The translations under genes and the position numbers were made by a program. Below are positions 1-6,752 of a stretch of 13,097 nt of DNA, piece by piece. The stretch lies in contig JAOXYB010040462.1 in NCBI GenBank assembly GCA_028565635.1, forward strand, positions 1 through 13,097. Reading direction: 5' to 3'. The stretch comes from Phoronis ovalis (taxonomy: Eukaryota > Phoronida > Phoronidae). The notes under the pieces are model-generated. The model was not told the origin of the DNA. It worked only from the letters and a program-made list of their open reading frames with translations, and did not search any database. The number at the start of each line of letters is the position of its first letter. Position 1 is the first letter of the stretch.

Positions 1-589
1 GCAACAAAACTGCTTTGAATTTTTTGACACACGGTGAGTGTTTTTGAAAGACACCAACTTCTCCTGTATGTTGCATTGTCTGGGCTATGACCCTAGTATG
101 CCGTAGGCAAGATAGTAGGGTCATAAAGCTAGGACTAGTCTGAATACATGATCCTATCAGTGTTTAATATGTAACAAACTGTGGGTGTATGGCCTGTTCC
201 TGGTTTAGGAGACAAATAGATGAAAGAAGATAGCCTAAGAAGAACATGGTCATATCCTGGGTAATGCCTTCTTCTATCTGACAGTTAATCGGCAAATCTT
301 GTCTGGAATCACGTTAATGAAAAATATGTTGTGTAGGTATTTTAAACAATTAAAGTATATGTGTAAACAATAATATATATAATAGTTGGTTAAACCATAA
401 ATGGTTGCTAAAAGCTATCAAAAAGAAGCACAATATATCGCAAACGGCATTTTAAAAAGGACACAAATTAAAATCGAGTGCCAATTAAAACGAATTAGAG
501 TTAGACCACGTGTTTCATCGAACAGGTGCATAGTTTCTTTCTAGATCAATTTTACAATGAAAAAGTAATGACTGACCCTGGAAACTTAC
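1..589 (-). other. Intron 1 of the LisH gene (5' part)
   Basis: This stretch lies downstream of the minus-strand donor at 589-588. I see no second exon with clear splice sites and a LisH-continuation reading frame. It holds a CACGTG E-box at 507-512 and a short hairpin at 86-125, and is otherwise AT-rich, non-repetitive sequence. Confidence 0.45.
86..125. repeat. Short inverted repeat (hairpin)
   Basis: TATGACCCTA (86-95) is exactly complementary to TAGGGTCATA (116-125). After one mismatch three more pairs form (97-99 with 112-114), and the loop closes with GCC/GGC around GTA. It lies in the LisH gene intron. Its function is unknown. Confidence 0.6.
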
Positions 590-691
590 TATTTTTGCTT
601 GCTTTTTAAACGACTCTGCCACATGTTTGTATTTATCCCTCAGAAAATCGTAAATTAATGGTAAAATTCCATTAGAATTCGCCTGAGACAT
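590..691 (-). CDS. First coding exon of a LisH-motif protein (NOLC1/treacle-like), partial gene
   Basis: This exon encodes 34 residues starting at the ATG at 691-689, which has A at -3. The in-frame stretch upstream has no other ATG. Residues 9-33 (ILPLIYDFLRD, then YKHVAESFKKQAK) fit a LisH motif: paired hydrophobics, a tyrosine, an FLRD turn and a second amphipathic helix ending AxxFxK. Among LisH proteins known to me, NOLC1/Nopp140 (LYPLVLGFLRD near its N-terminus) and treacle (LLPLIY near its N-terminus) are closest in motif spacing and distance from the start. Both are nucleolar proteins that act in RNA polymerase I and snoRNP function. The exon ends at a strong donor, GTAAGT, read on the minus strand from 589, in phase 0. 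The acidic/serine-rich body that would confirm the identity is outside the window. It could be another LisH protein. The exon itself is more certain than its name. Confidence 0.6.
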
Positions 692-835
692 GTTTAAAGC
701 GTGGTCGAAATTCAACCGGAAACACAAGAGAAATGCTAAAGGAGCATGCGTCGGGTCCCCGTATTTCCTGTGTGAAACTACGCTAGCAGACGGTAAACTT
801 CGGTAGGATTTCTTTGTTTGCTACTGAATTTATCT
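692..835. promoter_or_regulatory. Candidate promoter / 5' UTR region of the LisH gene, possibly bidirectional
   Basis: This stretch directly upstream of the minus-strand ATG at 691 is richer in G, C and CpG than its surroundings. It contains GCATGCG (744-750), resembling an NRF1 half site, and a TTTCCTG just after it, which on the other strand is an ETS-like CAGGAAA. No TATA box is evident. It would serve the LisH gene. It could also serve the ASB gene, whose first coding exon appears to be preceded by an untranslated exon. The assignment rests on position and short motifs only. Confidence 0.35.
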
Positions 836-964
836 GTCGTATTTGCTGGTTATGCTTGTGAACGTATAGTTGATACAAGTACTGCTTATGGCAAATTTTA
901 GACCACGATACGCTTCCAAAACGACGAACGTCACAGCGAACATTAACAAACAGTTGATGACAAT

Positions 965-1312
965 CACTATTTTTTGGTGGGGGTGTGCAGCCGAGTTGAA
1001 AATTTTTGATTTGGATTGAATACTTTTTACTGTACTTTTTGGATTGCTACCGTAACGATATTCAAAAATTTGGATTTTTACCCACTGCTTACAGCAAATA
1101 ATTTGGATCAATTTTAGGTTTGTATTTCATAAATAAATTTTGGAATTTGGTTTATTTGCAATGCTATCCTCAAATATTTTAAAATTTTGAATTGCTGCCC
1201 TTATATTTCAAAAAAATTGAAATGGGTTTGCTACCACAAGCTAAAATTTTGTATTGGGTTCAGCGGGACATTCCCGTAGTCAAAAAACCTTGAGTACCCC
1301 CCTGGGCTAGAA
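965..1312. repeat. Dispersed repeat with degenerate tandem units of about 32 bp
   Basis: Within this AT-rich stretch a pattern recurs: CTACC or CTGCC, about ten variable bases, CAAAAATTT, then GGATTG or a variant. Clear units lie at 1046-1077, 1078-1109, 1163-1194, 1195-1226 and 1227-1258, with a weaker one before 1046 and a diverged 53-bp piece at 1110-1162. The right flank (about 1261-1312) holds GCGGGACATTCCCG and a short C-run, GTACCCCCCTGGG. The left flank (about 975-990) holds GGTGGGGGTGTGCAG. G/C-rich flanks around an AT-rich tandem core suggest one old copy of an interspersed element, probably non-autonomous. The exact ends are uncertain and I saw no target-site duplication. Confidence 0.5.
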
Positions 1313-1340
1313 TAGTAGAAATAACTTAATAAATCTTACT

Positions 1341-1384
1341 CTTAGTCTTAGTCTTAGTGAGAGATATTGGGATCTGTATCTCTC
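1341..1384. repeat. Three CTTAGT copies followed by a small hairpin
   Basis: CTTAGT occurs three times in tandem at 1341-1358. It is followed at once by GAGAGATA (1359-1366), whose reverse complement TATCTCTC is at 1377-1384 across a 10-base loop. This is a simple-sequence feature next to the dispersed repeat and may be part of its edge. Confidence 0.45.
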
Positions 1385-2068
1385 CCACTGCCACCGAAAA
1401 ATCGAGGGAATTTCTAGACCAATATTTGTCGGGATCACTGAGAGGTGAAATAATTTTTCTACTGTAATTTACTTTTTTTTTTTGCAGTATATATTCTGTA
1501 ATGAAACATTTATGAATTAATATGTATGTATATGATTATGAGTGACTGTGATAATGTAATTATAGACTGATGTTTCATGTGTGAATCACATCCAGTAATC
1601 CCACGAGAATTAGATATCACGCATAGACATTATGGATTGGCATACATAACAGTATTTGCATGAAGATTAGGGTTCCATGCACAGCCAGGAGTTTAGTCAG
1701 TTAGGCATCCAATCCTTTTCTTTTCTTGTGATGATGTGTAAGTTTTGATGAAGTTTGTCATTTGAGGACTTGCTATGGATAAATGGACAGTAGAAAGGGG
1801 AGGGATGTTATGTTCCCAGGATATTTGTATCCTTTAATCAGACAAAGAGCCAGTTTTTAAAACATTACAACATCATATGGGATCTTCAAATTGTGTGTAC
1901 TATCAGAAAGCTGGGCTTCACTCCTCCCCACAGTTGACTCTTAAAATGTTAGTATACTATTTACTTGGGGCTTTTTTAGTACAAACTATAACTGGTAGAA
2001 CAGCATATTTTATTTTGGATAATTTTTATTGTCTCCACTAAGAACATAATTCTATTACATTTTTATAG
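1385..2068. other. Upstream region of the ASB gene, no coding exon seen
   Basis: I see no coding exon here. The stretch ends in TTTTTATAG at 2060-2068, a usable splice acceptor two bases before the ASB start codon. A GTAAGT at 1738-1743 could be the donor of a 5' untranslated exon, but this is only a possibility. If the acceptor is used, the mature 5' UTR comes from further upstream, perhaps from the divergent promoter near 700-830. Confidence 0.3.
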
Positions 2069-2069
2069 C

Positions 2070-2210
2070 ATGATGTCTGTCCCCAGTGTTCGAGGCCAAC
2101 AAGTCATCAACAAGAACATTCATCATAATATTTTCATGAAAAGAGAGCTTGAAGAACTGCATTTACTCCCTCCATTACATCAAGCAGTGGCCCAGAATGA
2201 TCGCAAAAAG
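2070..2210 (+). CDS. ASB gene, coding exon 1
   Basis: This exon holds 47 codons from tandem ATGs (2070 and 2073) to AAAAAG, followed by the donor GTAAGT at 2211. The N-terminal 33 residues are a basic/acidic lead-in. Residues 34-47 open the first ankyrin repeat, which continues in exon 2 without a break, supporting the phase-0 junction. The first ATG lies two bases after a probable acceptor (AG at 2067-2068), so the bases preceding the start in the mRNA may come from an unseen 5' exon. Confidence 0.8.
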
Positions 2211-4201
2211 GTAAGTAGTTGCATACCCCCTGACCTAAAAATGGTATCCCTCAATTATTTTTTCCTGCCCAAAAAATGATTTGCTCAACTTTTGCTTGCT
2301 AAAAACCCGTATTGCTAATTTGTGTGTTGGTAAAACCTATTTGTTAAAAACTGAAAAACCCTGCTTGCGTGCATATGTGCATGCATGGTGCATGTGTGTG
2401 TATTGTATGACTTATGAAAATAAGATTTTTAAATCAACAAATGCATTTTAAGATAATCAAGTAGGATCTGAGATTACCTGTTGTGTATTTCACTCCCCTC
2501 TGTATTTCACATTTTCTGCATCAGCTGCTGAGTAATAGCTTTTGTTCATCCAAAACTTGACTCATCGGTCTTTCCTGGAGAGGTCACCAAAAATTCTTGC
2601 AGTGTTCACACCGGTTACTGGTTGTAGAAAATGGATAACACATACTAAACATTGTGGCTGGGATAATCCCTATTGTGATGGTTCGGTTCTCATATGATCT
2701 TAGTGCTGTGAGGCAGTAATTTGGTTACTTACAGTAATTATCACAGAAAGTTAGTATGTGATTTTTGTTGAATGACCGTTGTTAGTTATTTCTGCTCTGC
2801 TTGAATTGTAGATTTCATCTCTGTTAGCAGGTGGAGCAGATGTCAACAAGAAGACAGAAATGGGGGAGTCTGCTATTTATTTTGCTTCATATTTTGGAAA
2901 CGAAGAGTAAGGTTAAAAAAACATGCATTGTCACAAATTGGTGACAATCAACATGGAGATAAAACACATGAAATTTTTGTGTTTGATTGTTTGATTGCTC
3001 TTTCCAGAAAGTTTGAAATTTGGCTGTGTTGCATATATTTCCATAAGTTCTTCAACGTAAAGTTTCTGTATCAGTTAATTGTAGTTCATTATCCGTCTCC
3101 ATGTAGCTCTTGCGCCGTTTACAAAAAAATGCTGTAGTAGACATTGCTTATAGACCAAAAAAGAAATAAACTTAACAATACATAAATTTAACTAAAATTT
3201 CATATATGTTTTGCAGGATATTAAAGCTGTTACTAACTGATAGCAGTATTAAACTCACAAAGCAGCCGACAGCAGAATCTGAGTTACATGCTTGTGTGAG
3301 GGCAGGACATTTGAACATTACGCAAAAATTGTTAGATTCTGGATCGTGTGTCAATTCAGCATCCATAGTTGACAACTGGACATCTCTGCACATTGCCTGT
3401 TTTAATAAAGACTATCACATGATAAAATTATTAATACAATACAAAGCAAATGTTAATGCCAAGGCACATTTGGGATTTGCACCCATTAGTGTTGCATTTT
3501 TACAATTTATGGAAGTGCCTCATAAATTTGCAGCTTGTACTGATTTGTCTCTCGTGTTATTGACTTTGGAAGCACTACTTTCTTCTCCCATTGTGAACAC
3601 GAATCACTGGTCAATGTCGGGAGAGCAGTGGTATGATGAACCATTCTCTGCAGCTAATCCGCTTCCATTAGAAAGAGCGATACGGATGATTTCACCGGAT
3701 GCTGTACGCTTACTGTTAAATCACGGAGCAAGAGCCGATGGAATATATGAGCGTTCTTGTATGCGAGTTCCAATATTTAAAATTTATAGTATAGCAGAGG
3801 GAAATGCAGTAAATATACTTTCGACGCCAGATAGCATCAATATGTATCAATATTGTATTGAGCTATTACTAGATCATGGCATAAAGCAGGATGTGATCAT
3901 TCAAATGCCGAGAAGATTAGGTTTAGGGAAAAAGAATCCGGTGCCCAGTCCACACCTTCGTACGCCCGCTAATATTTTAAAGCACTTGCAAAATGTATCG
4001 CAGTATTTACATATTTATTTATTACCATCGTGGGAACGTATAATTGAGTGGTTAAAGGAAAGGCAACGTAGTCCGCTAAGTTTGAAGAATCTCTCACGAC
4101 AAGCGATAAGAAGGACGGTTGGGCATAATATACAGTTTAAAGTGAGAAAGTTGCCACTGCCAGATATTATGATAAAATATGTGTTGTTATACCCAGTGTA
4201 A
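2070..4201 (+). CDS. Ankyrin repeat and SOCS box (ASB-family) protein, complete, three coding exons
   Basis: Exons 2070-2210, 2812-2906 and 3217-4201 join to 1221 nt, encoding 406 residues and a TAA stop. Introns are GT-AG, phase 0 and phase 2. Ankyrin repeats begin near residue 34: PPLHQAVAQND, then SLLAGGADVN (about 34-64), a second at 65-97, a third with SELHACVRAGH (98-130) and a fourth with TSLHIACFNKD and LLIQYKANVNA (131-163). A more diverged repeat follows near 164-200, and another near 226-255 (LLLNHGARAD). The C-terminal SOCS box spans residues 365-406, with a BC box starting SLKNLSRQAIRR and a Cul5 box containing LPLP (391-394). ASB proteins use the SOCS box to bind elongin B/C and Cullin-5/RBX2, and the ankyrin repeats to recruit a substrate for ubiquitination. 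I cannot assign a specific ASB number. The BC-box cysteine is serine here (residue 372). Confidence 0.88.
2211..2811 (+). other. ASB intron 1
   Basis: This is a 601-bp GT-AG intron (GTAAGT to TTGTAG). It contains a TG/CA-rich alternating stretch around 2364-2406 and no other clear feature. Confidence 0.75.
2812..2906 (+). CDS. ASB gene, coding exon 2
   Basis: This 95-bp exon completes ankyrin repeat 1 (SLLAGGADVNKKTEMGES) and starts repeat 2 (AIYFASYFGNE). It ends GAAGA before the donor GTAAGG. The split codon GA+G gives Glu79. It is too short to appear as a stand-alone reading frame but is required to join exons 1 and 3 in frame. Confidence 0.85.
2907..3216 (+). other. ASB intron 2
   Basis: This 310-bp phase-2 intron runs from GTAAGG to TTTTGCAG. 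Nothing else is recognisable in it; the reading frame that crosses it from 2928 is intronic. Confidence 0.8.
3217..4201 (+). CDS. ASB gene, terminal coding exon with remaining ankyrin repeats and SOCS box
   Basis: This exon encodes residues 79 (last base) to 406, beginning GATATTAAAG after the acceptor TTTTGCAG. It holds ankyrin repeats 2 (second half) onward, a less repetitive segment (about residues 255-364) and the SOCS box, encoded at 4073-4198. The stop TAA is at 4199-4201. The ATG at 3206 lies inside the acceptor region and is not the start. Confidence 0.88.
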
Positions 4202-4587
4202 TTAATAGTAAAAAATCTTTATTTCTTTGATGAATATTTAGAATATGTAGCTAATGTTTGAATTCCGTATCTATACGTATTGGTAAAAAGTATAAAGCTC
4301 ATAGATGTTCTGTATGTGTGAATGCAACCACGCAGGTATTATTAATATTATTATGTTTTTGGCTCCATTAAATCCTACTCGCTATTTCTATGCAAGTTGG
4401 TGGAAGTTTCAGCTTAGGAGGCAGTCTATTTGTCAGGGAGACATTTTATTTTACAATCTTAGAGAATGATAACAATATTTGAGCCTGTGCTAAATAGTAA
4501 CTTGATTGCCAAGGTTCCGAGGATATTAACCCTCAATTGTTATTATTATTATCACATCTTTTTCCAGGCATTTTGCTCCAGTGACTC

Positions 4588-4652
4588 TAGGATATATAAA
4601 ACTCTAAGAAAATTGCCACGTTGCCAATCCTCTTAGAGTTTTATATATCCTA
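4588..4652. repeat. Perfect 22-bp inverted repeat (hairpin)
   Basis: The left arm at 4588-4609 and the right arm at 4631-4652 are exact reverse complements over 22 bases, separated by a 21-base loop. The arms contain GGATATATAAAACTC and its complement. The loop can add a four-pair ATTG/CAAT extension (4612-4615 with 4625-4628). If the ASB transcript extends to the AATAAA at 5126, this hairpin sits in its 3' UTR. It could be a miniature element, a double-stranded RNA structure or a regulatory stem. Confidence 0.9.
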
Positions 4653-5125
4653 AAGTGAATGTATAACAGAAGTGCATGTGCTCAACCTACTCAGTAGGCT
4701 CAAGTGATTAGAAATAATGTGGAAATTGTTTTATAAAAATACCAAATTTTTTGTATATTATATACATACATTGTTTTAAGTTTTATTTTAATAATTTTAT
4801 GTGTTTTGTACATTTTTTGTTTTTATTTGAGCATTTTTAACACCTCAATGTTGTGAAATGTTACTGGATAGTAGTGACATCTGGTGGCTAACTTCGTAAA
4901 ATTGCTAGATACATGAGGGAATGTGAAGAGGGAATATGCTTTATAACTGGAACAGCAACTAGTATAAAGTCTTAGAATTAAAGACAAAATGAATCAGAGT
5001 TATATGTTCTCTTTGGGAGATTCGAACATTTCTTTTTCTTTATACTCTTACGCATAATTATAATTTTGTTGCATGGAAGTATATACTGCATCTTATCTAT
5101 ACCAGCTGGTCATTAGACAAAAATG

Positions 5126-5131
5126 AATAAA
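5126..5131 (+). terminator. Candidate polyadenylation signal AATAAA for the ASB gene
   Basis: This is a canonical AATAAA, 925 bases after the ASB stop codon and just before the putative ARID1 regulatory cluster. A weak T/G-containing stretch (TTGCATGTTCG) follows within 20 bases. It is supported only by motif and position. Confidence 0.35.
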
Positions 5132-5171
5132 CACAATTGCATGTTCGATAATAACTAACTCGGCCTAGCAC

Positions 5172-5235
5172 TGACGTCATGCGGCAACCCTTGAGCGAAT
5201 GATCGCTGTTATAAATTCTACCCTGATAAGATAAG
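5172..5235 (+). promoter_or_regulatory. Candidate ARID1 promoter elements: CRE, TATA-like box, tandem GATA sites
   Basis: A full palindromic CRE, TGACGTCA, lies at 5172-5179 (the ATF/CREB consensus). About 30 bases downstream is a TATA-like TTATAAAT (around 5209-5216), followed by two overlapping GATA-factor motifs, TGATAAG and AGATAAG (5224-5235). The spacing resembles a core promoter with a start site near 5240, about 770 bases before the ARID1 ATG. The motifs are exact, but the promoter role is inferred. Confidence 0.35.
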
Positions 5236-6008
5236 CATTGATTTTAATCGTTATTTTTCGTATCTTCTAGCGAGATTTTGATGATGTTTAAATTAAGTAA
5301 AATATAATCAAACTCTAAAGAAAATATAATTTTTTCACAAGTCTGGCTTTCTTGATAAAAAATTGAATTTATTTCAAAAGCCCTTTAAGGGAGGGAAATA
5401 TATCTGCTAATTGAAAAGCCAGAGTTGAAAAGAATGCCTCAGACGCCTCACTAATCTAGATGTTGCTTCCTGCGCTAAGTCTACAAGTTGATAAAAGTAG
5501 TCCTTCTGTTTACTTTGTTCTTTATAGGGCAAATGTTAAAAAGATTTTGGCGCTGATAAATTAATTGATCAGACTTTCGGATTGAAAGGAATGGGAATTG
5601 GGATACATTGAGATCAGAGGAAAAATTATGGAATTAACTTTTATGCGCAATAATTCTTTCTATAATAACCCTCTCATGTTCCCGCTATTGATGTGTTCCA
5701 TATAATAGCTCAGTGTATGATAAGACCACGCTGCCATTAGACGAAGTTTTAACAACCTTTAGCCAAGTCGGAAAGAAAATAACGTGTGTAAAATCTAAAC
5801 GGATAATTCAGAACCGCTTTGGACTTGTCCAGAGATGGAACGGATGTAACTAGTGAGTGTTTTGAAGCTTTTTTCTTTCTGGGTGTGTGCGTCTCATTAT
5901 GTCAGCTCAACTTGTCACTCAGTTTATTGTGAACAAAAAGAGCAGACTAAATTGAAGGTACAGGCGGTGTGAAACAACGTACATTTTTGGCTGATGTGAA
6001 GTTTGACG
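5236..6008 (+). other. Region upstream of ARID1, probable 5' UTR in part
   Basis: I see no coding exon here. The last 130 bases or so are likely transcribed as leader. They contain a short upstream ORF (5899-5955) and a five-codon one (ATG at 5835, stop at 5847-5849). A 9-bp inverted repeat (TCTGGCTTT at 5342-5350 and its complement at 5415-5423) lies further upstream. The transcription start and any 5' UTR intron cannot be fixed from sequence. Confidence 0.3.
5899..5955 (+). other. Upstream ORF in the putative ARID1 leader
   Basis: An 18-codon ORF plus TGA starts at an ATG with A at -3 and ends 53 bases before the ARID1 start codon. It is out of frame with the main ORF. If the leader is contiguous here, it could reduce or regulate initiation at 6009. 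The peptide resembles nothing I know. Confidence 0.3.
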
Positions 6009-6752
6009 ATGGCAGATGTACAACAAGAGGCAAGTACAGCAAATAATTCCTTGTCAAGCAGTCTAAAATCGTCAAATCAGTCGGCAAAGATGAACACAAT
6101 GGATAGCTTTCAAGATGGAGGACAACAGACTATGCCTCCTCGAGAATTCCCACAAATGGATGGTATGCATTCTAATATGAATAACTTTAATCAAAGCCCG
6201 GGGAACCAAAGAATGGATCCTAATTTTGTAAAAATGAATGACACTATGAATCCTGGGACTATCCAAGGCCAAGGTCCTGGGTTTCAGAACAATGCATTTC
6301 CTCAAAGTAACACAGGAAGTTACATGGGAGATAATCATGGAATAGTCGCTAATAATGATTTCTTTCAGCAGAATAACCAATTCGGACAGTTTAGTCAACA
6401 GAATATGAGACCAGGCTACCCACAGACATCTCAACCTGTCCAGATGCCTGGCCGAATGGGTTTAAGTGGAAATGGAATGGGACAGAATTTTAATCCCGGA
6501 ATGACCCGGTTTCCACCTGGTATTACCGGGCAAAGTATATCACAACAAGGTGGTCCAACACCTACTCTTAACCAACTGTTACAACAACCAAACAGTCAAA
6601 GATTTCAAAATAATCAAAATGAGTATGGCATGCAGAAACCTATGACTGACCTGAGTGGTGCACCCTCACAGTATGGTTCGTCTCAGAGTTGGGCAGGTCA
6701 GCGCGGATACCCACAACATCAGATGCCCGACAGCCAAGCATATAGGGGACAG
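6009..6752 (+). CDS. ARID1: ARID1 coding exon 1
   Basis: This exon holds 248 codons, beginning MADVQQEAS and ending QAYRGQ before the donor GTATGT at 6753. Residues 1-50 are Ser/Asn/Gln-rich, 50-180 are rich in Asn, Met, Phe and Gly, and 183-191 carry the conserved PTPTLNQLL. There are no long homopolymer runs, unlike the alanine- and glycine-rich vertebrate paralogues. The composition is prion-like. Confidence 0.87.

Larger units (their letters stand above)
4202..5131 (+). other. Probable ASB 3' UTR
   Basis: This AT-rich non-coding stretch follows the ASB stop. The canonical AATAAA at 5126-5131 is the best poly(A) signal and would give a 3' UTR of about 930 nt. Weaker variants (ATTAAA at 4367-4372 and near 4977) could give shorter ends. 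The region includes TTA-type microsatellite runs (around 4340 and 4540) and a strong hairpin at 4588-4652. Confidence 0.45.

Noticed and set aside
692-727. N-terminal extension of the LisH exon (MCFRLNF...)
   Set aside because: The first codon is TTG (727-725), not ATG. The first ATG in frame is at 691 and has a good context.
830-1111. Minus-strand reading frame of 93 codons with a hydrophobic stretch (INCLLMFAVTFVVLEAY)
   Set aside because: It has no ATG before the hydrophobic part, half of it is translation of the AT-rich tandem repeat, and no splice signals support it. It is probably chance.
2928-3137. Plus-strand frame of 69 codons
   Set aside because: It lies inside ASB intron 2 and resembles nothing; the exon chain around it is consistent without it.
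3172-3393. Minus-strand frame opposite the ASB terminal exon
   Set aside because: It is a shadow of the ankyrin-coding strand.
6072-6434. Minus-strand frame of 120 codons opposite ARID1 exon 1
   Set aside because: It is an antisense shadow of Gln/Asn-rich codons; it has no domain resemblance.
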